Shown piece by piece: positions 47,591-61,025 of a stretch of DNA of 64,000 nucleotides (within the stretch, counting starts at the first letter, position 1; the number at the start of each line of letters is the position of its first letter). Position numbers and translations under genes: made by a program. The notes beneath the pieces were generated by a model. The model had not been told where the DNA came from. It saw only the letters and a program-made list of their open reading frames with translations, and ran no database searches. The stretch covers positions 2,480,001 through 2,544,000 of the forward strand of contig JAOVFP010000014.1 in NCBI GenBank assembly GCA_025738555.1. The letters run 5' to 3'. This DNA is from Cyathus striatus (Eukaryota; Basidiomycota; Agaricomycetes; Agaricales; Nidulariaceae).

Positions 47591-48844
47591 CAGGGGGGTG
47601 TCTTCCGAGCAAATCACGAAAGTGACCCATCCTGGGTTGTCGTGGGAAGTGGCTGTGGTACCGGCCGGAAACGCATTGTAACCGGTAGCCGATACATCAC
47701 GTGACTTATCGCGGCATTGCGCGAAGCGTTGCGCGCTGGTTTCTGAGCTCGCAATGTTATTCAGATGATAATAAATATGACTACCTCTTGTGCTTCCAGA
47801 TCTCTCACTTTTCTTGACCTACAGATTTGTTTTATAAATGACTATATCATCACTGTTCAATAGATCATTTTCTTCTCTGAACAAGAGGGTTACCCCATGA
47901 GAAATATCCATTGAACTTTCCTCCTCCTTTGAAATAAATATTGTCTACTAGCAGTTGCCCAGAGATTTCTGGACTTAAATGCTTTCCAGGCTGTGAGGGA
48001 TCTTCTCTTCCATGGAAAAGAAGAAGATGATTGACTGCATTGTATTTCCAAATAGTTTTTGGGACTCCAGTGTTGGATGGTAAGCAAAATTGGCAATGAA
48101 TTGGAACATTTGTGCATGGTGATATATGCAGTTGGACATTATAGATACAGTTCCATTAGCTTTCTTGATAAGGGTTATCAGGCAAGTATTATCCATTCCA
48201 CAAAATCTGCATGGATCTACTTCAATTTAAGACATACCATACCAATTTTGTTAGATATTAGTTCTGAATTAGTAGCAACAAAGCATACCTCTTGAAAGAG
48301 TCATCTGTCTTCTTTTCCTTGAAAATTGGCAAGAACATAGTAACCTACATGTTCTCACATTTTGCTGAGTTTTTTTATCCCCATGCACATAGCAGTTAAC
48401 ATTTTGAGATCCATTAATTTTGGTTTTTCATTTCAGCAGTGCTTCAGAATTATCAATGAGAAAACATAATCTCTGGGCAACTGCTAGTAGACAATATTTA
48501 TTTCAAAGGAGGAAGAAAGTTCAAAGAATATTTCTCATGGGGTAACCCTCTTATTCAGAGAAGAAAATGATCTATTGAACAGTGATGATATAGTCATTTA
48601 TAAAACAAATCTGTAGGTCAAGAAAAGTGAGAGATCTGGAAGCACAAGAGGTAGTCATATTTATTATCATCTGAATAACATTGCGAGCTCAGAAACCAGC
48701 GCGCAACGCTTCGCGCAATGCCGCGATAAGTCACGTGATGTATCGGCTACCGGTTACAATGCGTTTCCGGCCGGTACCACAGCCACTTCCCACGACAACC
48801 CAGGATGGGTCACTTTCGCGATTTGCTCGGAAGACACCCCCTTG
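47591..48844. mobile_element. hAT-like fold-back element with about 380-bp inverted arms
   Basis: ATACCATC flanks both ends (47583-47590, 48845-48852), an 8-bp TSD. The tips CAGGGGGGTGTC and CAAGGGGGTGTC fit hAT termini. The arms (47591-47972 and 48469-48844) are nearly identical, leaving a 0.5-kb centre. The empty site is visible in copy Y1 near 15425. The centre has small minus-strand frames (for example around 47975-48196) but no recognisable transposase. Confidence 0.85.
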
Positions 48845-51640
48845 ATACCATCTACCCTTCTCGTATGAAAGTCATATTTAGTTGGCCTAAACTATCGCCT
48901 CCATCCACAATCTGCCACCTCAGCAATATACACCGATGTCTCTTGCAGCCATACGCTCCAACTTTCCTTTAAGAGTTCGCTGTTCAGGAAGATATAGTCC
49001 CAGAAAACTTTCGCTAGCGCGCTTACTAGCGAAGTGGTAGATGCAGCGTTGAACTTGTTGGGTAACGGTTCCTCCCTGATAGTATCTTTTAACGTCAGCT
49101 TACACTCGAATACCACTACCACAGCTCCACTAACAGCAATACATCTCGTCTCCCACGTCTTTGCCTTCAAGAAGGTGCCGTCGTCCCTACCAATGCATAC
49201 GATGTCATGAAGCTAATCCAAGAGCCCAAGTACCTCTCTCATCGACTGTCTTGACTCCGCAATAGAGAGCACTCGGGGATTGGCGAAGGGTGTGGTAGGA
49301 CGCAGATGGTGGGGTGACGTGGTCCAGAAGTGCGATGTGCTTGATGGGGATGGAGGTTTTTGGAGCGGGTCGGGGCTCGCTACGAGGAGAGGAATGCATG
49401 GACTTCCGAAGCCGTTATTGCCTTTCACGCAGGTGACGTGAAGAGCTGTAGGAAGGCCCCAGTGCTAAGGCTCGTACCCTCGTTCCCATATGAACACGAC
49501 CCAACGTTAATACGTTATCTACAGCTATCGCCTCTCCGATATCCTACAGCCTTCCCTTTCGTCACCTTCCGGAAGCGTCGCCCTAGAATACTGTTTACTA
49601 GGTGCTTTTGCGAGGTTTCAAGTTCCTCGATGAACTCGCCCATCCATTTTGAACAATCAGGAGAAGGGAGGCCGAAAAGGGGGGTTGGAGGTAGGGCAAC
49701 ATTGTCCGGAAGGGCGATGTGCTCGATGGCAGATGCCAGTGGAGGACTCTACGAAACCTAGGGTTCGAGGACCCACAGACTGTGACTATCGAGGGCGATA
49801 AGGTCCTTATATGAGGCGTGACGTGGCGAAGCGTAACAGTCATTCGTACTTCCATCTGAAGACAAGAGAGCAGGTGGGTACTAGGAGGAACAGGTGCATA
49901 GGTTCGTGCTTTCATTATGGTGTAGATGTGAGCTAATGACTGCGTTTGGACAGGCACGCTTACAGATACTTTCTATCCACACTCAGCACGCCGAATGGAC
50001 ACCCAAGCCGTAAGAACTATACGTTCTCGCCTCACTGCCCTCGACCTTCTTCCTCATGTAGCGCGTCTACCACTGCTACGATGTATATCCTCCGAATACT
50101 TCTTCCTCTGCTCTACCTACCGGTAGAAAAGACGAATTGAGGCGAGTGTGTTCATCTTAGAGTCGACACAACTGGAACTACTTCTCAACCAGACTCCACA
50201 TGCCTTCAGGATTACGACGTGGTATTCATTTCATCGGCCTCACCTATCCAAAGTTGTCTTATGTGTCGATGATTGGCGAAGGTTGCTGGTTTGTGTATCA
50301 GCGATATAATTGAGAAGGTCGGAGAGGTGCCTTGTGCAGGCGATGGATATTGTGCGGGGGTGAAGTGTGCCACTGCACCGCTGCTGGAGATGGGGGCGGG
50401 ATGGACGCGTGGAGTGTTAGATACGATACTCGATACTTCTTGAAGGGAGAAGGGGGCGAGAAGGCACCCACTGTCTTCACCAGGGTCCTGGCGATGTCTC
50501 AAGATCTCACCTGCGGTCGCAACGCCCAGAAAAATTCTTTACCAGTACACATCGGAGCTCGGCCGCTCCATCGTTTGAAGGACTATAAATTGACGAAGGA
50601 GGCTAGTTTACAACACCATATCAGGAACACAGCGTGCTCTCAATACAGTATGTAGGATCGAGCACAACGAGTAGAATATACATGCGACCAAAGAAACTAG
50701 CCTTTGATTCTCATAGGCGTATGGTAAGCCTCTCGTTCGATCATTCTACTCCTCCAGGATCATGAATCGCATCTCTGGCTATTGCAAACTCTCGTCCTTG
50801 GCGTTCATATCTTGATGTTCAGCCGGACCCGAGAGGAGTCGTACCTATACCCATTCGGGTCCTGTTAAGTATCTTCTAGTGACCCTTAAGGAGGGTGCTT
50901 ACTCTGATATGCACGATATCTCCGGTCCACGTAGGAGGAAACGTCGGAGCCTGTGAAGTACCCAACCCGACGGTCCAGGGGCTCGTGATATATGTGGATG
51001 GATAACACTGCTGATATTATCTTCTATAAGTAATCTAGCTCTTGCAACTGCCGCGTTTCTAAAACAATAATCCTGTTACTGTTCTCTCACGTCCGCCGCC
51101 GTTCGTACTTCTTCCTCCGATACTCTTTACTTAGGAAATTTTTTATGCCGTCGCCTTTGCCACCTGTACACGCACTTTCATCATCTCCTGTACTACTCCC
51201 TTTACCTCTGTGATTCCACCTTCGTGTATCGTATCCACGTCGGTAGCCCTTCGAACAAGCATATGTACGGTTACGGTTAGAAGCAGCCCTTCTCTCGAGA
51301 CGATACTGTAAGTCTGTATAAATGCAATAACGATATCCGCTGATTGATAAGAGTGTGGTGGCATGCGGTTCCTGGACACCGTAGACAAGTTGAAGAGGCC
51401 AGTTACAATGCCCATCGGCGATTATCATAGGATCATACCCTCCTACCCTCCTTCACTGAGGTCAACTTACTCGTCTTATATGTCTCATGGAGATACATGA
51501 AAATGTCCATATATCAGCCATCTCCTGAGGGGCCCTTCATCGATTCATCGCTGACAGCCTTCATTATACTGACACCTCTAACATCCGGAGTGCGATTCTC
51601 ACCCTCCAAACGCCTAAGGCTCGCAATAAACAGGTAAAAT
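48845..51640. repeat. Repeat block Y, copy 2
   Basis: Best-preserved intact-length copy of Y apart from the hAT insertion at its left edge. It aligns with 15410-18600 and 56515-58870. Minus-strand frames at 48892-49170 and 49205-49399 have partial counterparts in copy 1, but I see no intact gene. Confidence 0.65.
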
Positions 51641-51846
51641 AATCAACCTTTGCGTCATTACGACTCACAGCACCTAAAACAACTTCCTATACTGGGCACT
51701 TCGTTTGCTACACAACCACCGTGCTTCACCCAGATCCAAATAATAGTCGAAATCTAATAAGCAATACATACTAAGAAATAAAGACGAATTGTGCATGTTT
51801 CGGGATGTAGCACCTTCCCGAAATTTCCCTTCAAGAAACGGTGTTA

Positions 51847-53143
51847 TTATACGTAACTTTCAGGTGTACTTTTCGAATCTTCTGCATCACTCTCAACTTC
51901 TTTCGTAATGTTTATCTTAACGTGACGCAGAGGCATACTTCCAATAGTTTGAACCGGGTTGTTTGCATCCTGCCTCTGCATTCCTGCCTCTTTGAGTGAC
52001 TGGAGTTTTATGCGAACAGTGACCGAGTTGAATGTGATACCCTGTATACAACCCAGGGATTGTTTAAAATATACGGAGGTTATAAACTGAAGACTTACAA
52101 CTAATGGTGTAATCCATTCGAGTACAACATATTGAGAGTTGTTGTATGCGCAGATGGAAACCAAAAGTATAAATTCCGTTATTATCTCTAGAGCAGCAGA
52201 CTCTATCAAAATCCACATGATGGGGAGCAATTTTCCTTTGCCAACATGATAATCAGCTGCATTTCGGTGTGTATTCCAGATCCGGTAGCTCATGAGTCCA
52301 ACAGTAATAACACTCAAAGCAAAGGCAACTGAGATGTATGTCCGGACCAACCTGTCAAACACAATACCACTGAACGTAGAACCTACCTTAGTATACATTG
52401 CAGCACAAATGAAGAAGCTAGCAACTATTCATAAATGAAAGCATGAGGTTATTAGGGCATTGAAAACTAGCAATGAACACATACTTATATTAATTGTAAG
52501 TAATACAATTGGTAAGACAACGACCTTCCAGTCATAGCTCCATAGTACCCATGTACGATATATCTAACAGTTTGTTATAACATTACTATGAAGACATGTA
52601 AAGAGGAAACTCACCGCCGCAGCAGTACCAAGAGCTTGTTGAATTCCAACAAGAATGTCTTTTAGAATATAGTGCCAAGCCTTGAGATCGCCAAGGTATG
52701 CATTTGGTCCCGAGGGAGCGAGACGTTTATCAATGTAGCCTTGGATAAGGCGGTAACAATTAATAGCGAGGTGAAATGTTGCGACAAAAAACATAATAGC
52801 GGAAATGCTTATCATGACCTTCAAAGAATTCCATCATTAACTCGCTCTACTCAGATATAAAGTTTTAATTACCGACGTATGATTGTTCTGTCTTCTCCGA
52901 TTATAGGTAGGATTAAAGTATAAGTACAATGTCACTGCAAAAAGGCATAGAAAAAGACCTGCATTGCGGGTTAATGTGGACTTCAGAATTTTATACTGTA
53001 ACCAGTCTGTATCAAATCCTTACCGTATACCAGTCCCTGAAGTCAAAGAGTAAACATATAGCTGTTGTGTATCTCATGCGAGCTAGTCTTACCTCAAAGT
53101 AAGCAGAGATAAGGTATGCTTTTTCGAGGGAAATTTGACCCAT
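51847..53143 (-). CDS. Agaricomycete-type 7-TM protein, copy D (intact, 317 aa)
   Basis: Seven exons: 53143-53093, 53036-53024, 52958-52873, 52818-52615, 52563-52485, 52424-52099 and 52041-51847, 954 nt with stop, all GT-AG. The start MGQISLEKAYLISAYFE agrees with copies A and B. The 13-nt exon supplies GLVY and one base of Gly. Motifs: MFFVATFHLAINCYRLIQGY, YRTWVLWSYDW, GLMSYRIW, ILIESAALEIITEF, TPLV/GITFNSV. It is closer to B than to A or C in sequence. Predicted integral membrane protein, probably at the plasma or an internal membrane; no known function. One extra residue in exon 6 relative to A. Confidence 0.87.
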
Positions 53144-53667
53144 AGTTAAGGTGCAGCTTTAATGTTTTCAGAGGGGAACGAAAGACACAATACAGGAATT
53201 TGTAAGTGTGATGCGTTTATGCCTCGTATTATAGGGATCAGGACACTCATAAACTGCACATCAAATCAAGGGGGTGGTACGAGGCAGTTCTGGGACACAC
53301 CAAGTTACGTTAGTGTATCTAAGTTCAGTGTATAAATGAATCTGCATCTCTGAAAGGCAATGGCTGTTGACGTTGGCTGGTTGTTTGATATACATCCCTT
53401 TGCAGGCGTCCATGATTCATTGTATAAATCAATGAACAGACCCTCTACACACAGTAAAACATTAATTACTCAAAAAAAAAATTAACATCAATATATGTTT
53501 TATATTTATATCGTATGCTCATTTTACGTAGTAGTACTTCGATATAGTACTCAAGTGAGAACAAGACGACAGGGAAGTAAAATTTGAACGAATATGAACG
53601 TGTTGCATGCGTATTTCCACTTGTATTAATAAAACAGTCGTTCATATCGTCCACTGTGATCGCATAC
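53144..53667. repeat. 5' flank of copy D, block U copy
   Basis: Aligns with the flank of copy B from 25765 on. A TATA-like word lies near 53228 on the minus strand. Sequence continues right of the 843-bp element at 54519-55330. Confidence 0.6.
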
Positions 53668-54510
53668 AGGACTCTCGAATATACCTATAACAGTTAGTTC
53701 CTCTAGAAATTTTTTTGTCCGGATAGCGTCTAGGTTTGCCATCCGGGCTCAAGATTTGTCCGGATTGAGTGTTCTAAGTTCAAAAAATCGGTATTTCTCG
53801 AATTTTTCGCTTATAATTTTGCGATATCAAGCTTCTGTATGACCCAAACCAACCATCTATGTATATTAGAATAAAGTAGTAATTGCTGGAAGTGTAGACT
53901 ATGTTCTAATGATTGTCATCAGAAATATTACTACTTCCTACTATTGAAAATTGCAGTGCTGCGAGCTGAATCTTTTGAGATTGAATATCACGAAATATGT
54001 CCGTATAGATGTTTTTTATTCAAAGCAAGACCGATATCAGACTGAAGGGTAATAATAGCATCCGAGGGAATAATTATTAGGAATGAAATCAGTTCGAAGT
54101 AGAAGTTACTGAGGAGGAAAGCTGCCTTCGGTGTAGCACTAAAATAATTTGCAATACTATTCTCGAAGATCTGAACACCTAACGTCCAGATATGGTCGAT
54201 GAATCTCTCACACCTGCACGTTTTACAGTCTTCGAGTACATAGTCAAGACTATCCTGATCGTTAACATTTAAGCAAATAAAACTGAAATATCAAAGTCTG
54301 AAAATAACTGAACTGTCGGTACGGTGCTCGTTCAGGTATATAATAGGGAAAGAATGGGAACGTCATCGGTCACAGTTGGATTCAGTACTTAGAGCGAGGC
54401 TTTGAAGTCAGCCGCTTGGTAATTTGTCCGGACAGGGATTTTACATCTGAAATTTTTGTCCGTTGATCTCCGGATTGCGACAAGGTGTAATAGGGATATT
54501 CGAGGGTCCT
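53668..54510. mobile_element. 843-bp hAT-like element, 8-bp TSD
   Basis: TCGCATAC flanks both sides (53660-53667, 54511-54518). Tips AGGACTCTCGAATAT and AGGACCCTCGAATAT are inverted, with similarity over about 25 bp. The copy B flank near 26310 lacks the insert. Several tttgtccgga words lie near both ends as subterminal repeats. No gene. Confidence 0.8.
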
Positions 54511-54518
54511 TCGCATAC

Positions 54519-56510
54519 GAAGTCCTTTATGACTCTTCCAACTGTTACGACACGAACAGCATTATAAACATGCATCTACTGAATTTTCATGCCATGATTA
54601 TCGGATTCGGAGGATATGTGCCGGAGAGCTATCTCATAGGCATTGTGTGCACTACTTGTGCACTACCGTTTTTGTTCTGGTTCCTCATGTTTCAGTACTT
54701 CAGTGCTGTTCTTCGATCATCACATATCCATTACTCAGTCCAACTACTCATGCCTAATGTGTACTCTTCTTGATGTTCACTCAGCACTCAGCGCTCAAGT
54801 CACTCTTATCAGAGATTCCATAGGCTGGGGGAATCGACATGTCTTATAATCGATTAGCCACTGGAATATGTAAGGAAGCGAGAAAGGCCATCCTCCATAG
54901 TTCTAAGACAAAAATAGCTGTGGGTACTCAGCTTATAAGGTATCATCCATTTATCTATAATGCAGTAACGGTGATTGCACAAGATCTCGTACGATGCCCA
55001 TTCTGTCCCTTTGAATCAGCTTTACAAAATGAATCTCTGAGCGCTATAAACATGATTCGATTAACCGAGCCAACTACCTAGCGAGGATAAATCCGATAAA
55101 TTCTTAATGGTATACCGGTCCGTTCGAATGCATCTGGCCGTGTTATTGTAGACTATTATTGTAAGGATCGATTACGAGGAATAAGACAATGCTTGACTCA
55201 TTCGCACCACATTAATAGTATCCATGGGAAGATCGATGAAAGGACGGGAGTGGTATCCTATCATCGATTTTATGCTGTCTAGAATAAGGCTTGCATAATG
55301 TAGTTAATCGCTCCAAGTCCATTGTGAGTTGGATAAACGCGGCGCTACTCAGCTTCGTTTCTAGTCCAATTTCCGTTCCGGTTTATGACTCTCGTCGCTG
55401 TTTGTCACACTCTATATATAGTATTCGGCTGCCCAGGCCCTTGACAGGCTTGGCTACATTCTTCTGTTCAAGAGTCAGTGCTGGTCGCTCATTGTCCACA
55501 CCGTCGCAGTCTTCTACTGGAATACCACGGTAATTCAACGAACGTTATTCGTCAAACTAAGCGTGATACACGGAGTGGGGAAGGTCTCAGGTAAGTAAAA
55601 TGAGTGCTTAAATTGTCTCGATTCAAGCTTGTCTCTACAATATAAATCACATCTACTTAAATACTGTTTTACTATATAATTTGTTATCTATTTACTGTCT
55701 ATCTAAATATGTACCGTGTACAAGTTACCCTTCGTTATTATCACCATCTGCTTCAATCACTCTTATGTGATTTCTGAGAGGGTAAGGAATAGATCACGCA
55801 ATGATGGGGCTCGGTGACTGAGGGAACGGACAAAGGAACGTAAAACAACTCCGAGAGGTTGAGCGCATCACTGATGCGCGTTCTCAGAGTGTCTAAAGAT
55901 AGTAAAGCGCCAAATACTATACTGGGTAGTTTACATATTGGTAAACTACGCCCGTCGGTCTGTCCATTACCACGACTCTTACGTCTACTCATGGCTATGA
56001 TGCCATAATTAAGATGCGACTCCACTTAATTATTGGTCTTTTGAGTTTTGCTCGTCGTCCAAGCACTGAACAGACGTAAGTAGTCTCCCACTACTGGCTG
56101 TTGGACTTCACAATGAGAAACATTGGACTCTGGAGTGACATGATGAGAAATGTCACATGTGTTCGCAAGGCTCAAGCGTCCAGCGCCAGCGTTTGTTCAG
56201 CCCTGTGAGTCATTTTCAGAATCTCACGCTTATCGTTGTTAATCGTGCCACGTGTTTCAACCACTAACCACTGCCGTCAACGTCAATGTTCGAACTATCC
56301 AGCGTCCAGACTCCACCAACTGAACCTCCTCTGGCCAGCCAAAGGCCTTCAGCTGCAGCCTGAAATAGCGCCTTATACTTCTGAATCTTTTTATTTGCAC
56401 TCGCACGCTTTACACCGGCTTTACACTAGCACTGTTTTCAATGTTCAATATATGCATGTTCCCATCTTCTCGTCGACATTGTTCTCTTCAGACCTAGTAC
56501 TAGTATCAAG
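54519..56510. repeat. Block U continuation and block Z with a 0.46-kb insertion
   Basis: 54519-55510 aligns with 26320-27150 and 31082-31270. At about 55518-55981 there is an extra segment absent from copy B; TCTACT lies on both sides and weak inverted ends (ggtaat words) suggest another small element. It contains a hairpin gcgcatca-c-tgatgcgc. 55982-56230 resumes Z. No gene supported. Confidence 0.55.
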
Positions 56511-56514
56511 CGGT

Positions 56515-58870
56515 AAATAACGTTACACGATGACAAGTCGACACTCGCGTCCTCTACCCTCCTATACGGAAGTCTACCCCAGGACCAGTTGACTCAAACC
56601 ACCGCCTTATTATCCACAAGTTATCTACCACCTCTACATTCAACGCTATCCCTTACGGTATGCTCAGCCAACTTTCTTTCAAGAATTCCTTGATACAGGG
56701 ACATAAGATGCACTGGAAACCTCGCGCCGTGCCACGATCACGGTGGGTGCACTGGACTTGGCCATCCAAAAGCTCTGTCGATCGATCCTCTCGAGAAAGT
56801 CATGATCGTTGAGCTTCAAGCTTCAAGTGTAACGAAATGTTCGTTAATCGTTCCTCAGCTATCCTTTCGGCGTCAGCTTACACTCGAATTGAACCCTATA
56901 AGTCAAGTTGTAATATGGATGCCGACCCCTAAGATGTCTCCTCGTCCCCCTCTTCTGTGCTTAGAAGAAGTAGAAAGGGACATCATCCCTACATCCCAGA
57001 TACTATCACGCGAAGCTACTCCGAGAACATTCCTCATGAACTGCCTCGCCTCCACAATAGAGCACTCGGGTATTGGCGAAGGGTGTGGTGGGATGCAGAT
57101 GGTGGGGTGTAGTCCAGAAGTGCGATGTGCTTGATGAGGATGGGCGTTTTTGCAGCGGGTCGGGGCATGCTACGAGGAGGGGGATGCATGGACTGTCGAA
57201 GCCCTTATTGCCTTTCGCGCAGCTGACGCGGTGAAGCATAGGAAGACCTACGTACTTCTATCCGATGACGAGGTGGCCTGAGCTCACAGTGCTCAGGTTC
57301 GTACCCTCATTCCCATATGAACACTAACCAGCGCTAATACTTGGTCTACAGCTATCGCCTCCCCGATACCCTGCAACCTTCCCTTTTGTCACCTTCTGGA
57401 AGCGTCACCCTAAAACATTGTTTACCAGGTGCTTTCGCGAGGTTTCAAGTTCCTCGATGAACATCGCTTCTCTATTTGATAGTCTGGGAGAAACGAGTCC
57501 GACTAAGATGGTTGGCGGTGTGTTAGAATTGTCTAGAAGGGCGATGTGCTCGAGGGCAGATTCTAGAGGGACTTTTCGGAACCTAGGGTTCGAGGACCCG
57601 TAGACCGACGATCGAGGGCGGTATGGTCCTTATCCCAGGCGTAATGTGGCTAAGCGTAACAGCCATTCGTACTTCCATCTGAGGACGAGGGAGCAGGAGG
57701 GTAGGGAAGTATACTACGAGGAATAGGTTCTGTGGTTCGTGCCTTTATTATGGTGTAGATGTGAGTTAATGATTTTGTTTGGACAGGTATGTTTACAGTA
57801 CCTTTTATCCCCACTCAGCACGTTGAATGAACCCAAAGTCTTAAGAAAGTCCCCTAACTGCCTCGACCTTCTTCCTCATGCAATGCGTCTACCGCTGTTA
57901 CGATACATCTGTCCACTTCAGTCCCTCGTCCTCTGCTCTACCTGCCCTCTCAACCCGACTCCGAGCACATGCAGTCACGATTATCACACGATGCTCACCT
58001 ACCACACTTGTATAGTGTCCGATATGTGCGAGATTAACGAAGGATGTTCGTTCTTGTATGGGCGATGGATGTTGTGTCTGAGGGGAGTGTACCATTGGAG
58101 AAGATGGGGTGGAATGTACACATGGAGTGTTAGATATGATACTTCTTGAAGGGAGAAAAGGGCTAGAAGGTGCCGCTGTTTTTACCTGGTTCAAGAACCT
58201 CACCTACCGGCGTAAAGCTGAATGTTCATTGAAAGTCTCTTCCAATGCACATTAGAGCTCCTTCGGTCCATCGTTTGAAGAATTATAAATCGAGGAAGGA
58301 GGCCGACTTGTGACGCCATATCCGGAACAGAGCGTGTTCGTCTGTTTCTCTCAATACCGTAGGATCGAGCACAGCGGGTAGAATGCACGCCCGACCAAAG
58401 GCACTGCCCTTCGATTGTCATAGGCTTGCAAGCCTTTTGTGCAATCATCCTATACCTCCAGGATCATGAACCCCATCTCTGGCTCTTGCAATCTCATCTA
58501 TCTTCGTTGCCTCCCCATACCGCTTTCACCCTCCCTCTCGTCCTTAGCATTCGCATCTTGGCGTTCAGCTGGGACTCCTACTTGCACCTCGTCCGATGTC
58601 CTTTCGATCACACTTTAATCTCACCTCAAGACTCGTATAAACAATCATTTTCCTTCGGGAGATCGTGGTTCAGTAACCGCCGCGTCTCCAAAACAGTCAT
58701 CGTCTTACTGTTCTCTTACCTCTGCCACTGTCTGTACTTCCTCTTCCGATCCTGTCTTTATCTCCCTAGGGGCCCTTCGTCGATTCATCACTGATAACCT
58801 TTATTATACTGACACCTCTAACATCTGGAGTGCGATTCTCACCCTCCAGTGCCTAAGGCTCACAATAAAC
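56515..58870. repeat. Repeat block Y, copy 3
   Basis: Third and shortest copy, with deletions relative to 48845-51640 (for example the region near 58770 joins two parts that are further apart in the other copies). No intact frame. Confidence 0.6.
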
Positions 58871-59090
58871 AGGTAAATGTAATCAACCTCCGCATCACAA
58901 CGACTCACAGCGCCCAAAAAAAAATTCCTATACTAGGCAGCTATCTTTTATTAGTTGCACAACCACCATGCTTCACTCGGATCCAAGTAATAGTTGATAT
59001 CTAATAAGCAATACATGCTGAAAAATAAAGATGAATTGTGCATGTTTCGACATCCTCCCGAAACTTCCATTCGAGAAACCCGGTCCTGCG
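58871..59090. repeat. Copy E: only the 3' flank of the 7-TM gene remains
   Basis: The sequence follows the 3' flanks of B, D and F (tcctatactaggcagctat, aatacatgctgaaaaataaag, cccgaaacttcc) and stops a few bases before where the stop codon would be. From 59080 on it is unrelated. The whole coding part is absent. Confidence 0.7.
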
Positions 59091-60880
59091 CTTACTGTAC
59101 ACCATGTGATATGTTTTTCACACTGAACAGTCATTTTGAGTGAGTTTTAGTTGGGTTAAGTAGAGTACGTCCTTGGTATTTCCACGGAGAGAGAAAAACT
59201 TAAAGAAAAATCACTTTTAGGGTGTGACAGGGCTGGGTGTGGGCGGCAGTGCGAATGATCATAGACCAAATGTAGACTGTAGAGGAAACAATGAGCTTGA
59301 GGCCTAAACAAAGAAATTGTAAGCGAGTCGGTTGAACATCCGTTCGACCTGGGGTGTTCTAAGGTGTCGAGGTGGGAGGGTAAATTCAACTGGATTTTGA
59401 GGGAGTAGATACATGGTTTTTAAAGAAAATATGAATAAGGAGATTACTTAATGAGGAATGGTTGAAATAAGACAGAAATTAAATGTTTAGAGATAGTAGA
59501 TTATTGGAAGAAAAAGGAAAAGCTTGAAACATAAGGATACCAATGAATTGAAAGAAAATTTATAAAATAAAAACTTGAGGAGAGAGACTAGAGGCGATGA
59601 CACGGCCACTGGTAAGGTGAACTGCGGTATTTAGTGGCTCTTGGTAGCGCACAGTACCGACGATCTTGTGTTCTGTTGAGTAATAGCGGCGTTGAGGTGT
59701 GTCGGCGTTGGAGGGAAAATGAGAGAGAGAGAATGCGCGCGAACGCGAACGCGAACAAACGCGTCGATGCGCGCATCACTTGATTACGTAATGGAAATTG
59801 TAATATCTTGATTTTTGTAGTGCAGGCGAAACGCTTGCTCTACAAGACCGAGTCCAGAATACTCGAGATAACGCTTGAGCTTAGTTCTGGAATAGAACGA
59901 ACATCTGCCGAGATTGGGCAAGGCCCGGTGGACGCTGACTAAGACTTGCGTCTTGTACATATAAAGGACGACGAGGTTGCCAACAAAGTAGCTTCAGAAA
60001 TGTGTTGAAGTCACATCGAAGATAAAAGTAAGCACCATAAACCGGTAAGTAATAATTTCATTACTATGTTATGCTATTTATCGTTTCCTACCGCCGTAAG
60101 TATATATAACAGTACGTAGTAGGTAGTGTAAGTACTGTATACTACCGTTCATGTACGTGTTGGGACAATGTATCATGATTTATCGAGACTCCCTTACAGT
60201 GATAAGTATTGCGAAGAGCTCTCAATTTAATGCTTTTGTTTAGAAATTGTTACATTGCTTATAACCAATTAGGTGATATGCTAACAATTGCACAACTCAG
60301 CTCGGAGCGTTAAAATACATTAACATAAATATACCTATTGCAATGCTAACTGCCAAGTATTAAGAAATTTCGTCCTCGTATATTAGCATTATGTTTTGGA
60401 CTTTCCATTAAGGCATTTCAATGCGTAGTAATGCTTTGCGGGGCAAACTTAGTTTTCGTGACAGACGTGTGATCGGTGACCGGTCATTGGATGATTGATA
60501 GATGAGTACGCTTCAGAAGTGCTTGCCGCTTGTAACAATCAGTTTTTATTAGGCAGACGATTCTGTAGGTACGTTACACTAAGAGATACTATAATGGGGA
60601 TTTTTTTGAAAAAGTGTGAAAATTTGGAGTGGAGGGATGAATAGTAACATCAAAGGTGTAGATATAAATATGAACGTAAAACTGAGAAATAATGAAAGAG
60701 GGGACATGCTCAGATTTAGGCACGGTTGATATGCCATATCAATCAAGAGTTTGTCGAATGTCACTTTGAGCACTGGTTTCCCATATGACGGCAACTACCA
60801 TTTATCGTATGGGAATGGGTGGAAAGTCTCTGTTTCGAACATGTGTCAAAGAACAATATATACCTGATTCAGAAAAAGAC
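59091..60880. other. Single-copy stretch, no gene recognised
   Basis: AT-rich DNA without matches elsewhere in the window. A possible GTAAGT-containing transcribed region near 59990-60060 and two minus-strand frames (59156-59389, 60579-60794) show no known motif. Simple gcgaac repeats lie near 59740. Confidence 0.35.
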
Positions 60881-60945
60881 TATAAATAAAGGAATAGGGC
60901 CGACAAGCGGCAAATCCCACTACCATCAGAACTAAACTGGTTATT

Positions 60946-61025
60946 ATGGCGGAAGAAATATTGAAAAAACAATTTGATTATGTTACATGGGTGGATGCAA
61001 AAGTAATAACCATACTAAAAGATAT
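60946..61025 (+). CDS. Candidate first exon of an unidentified gene
   Basis: ATG at 60946 starts MAEEILKKQFDYVTWVDAKV, and the frame runs into a consensus donor gtaagt at 61026. A TATAAATAAA word at 60881-60890 lies about 60 nt upstream. I could not follow it into a convincing second exon. It may be the decayed start of a neighbour of the gene that follows. Confidence 0.3.
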
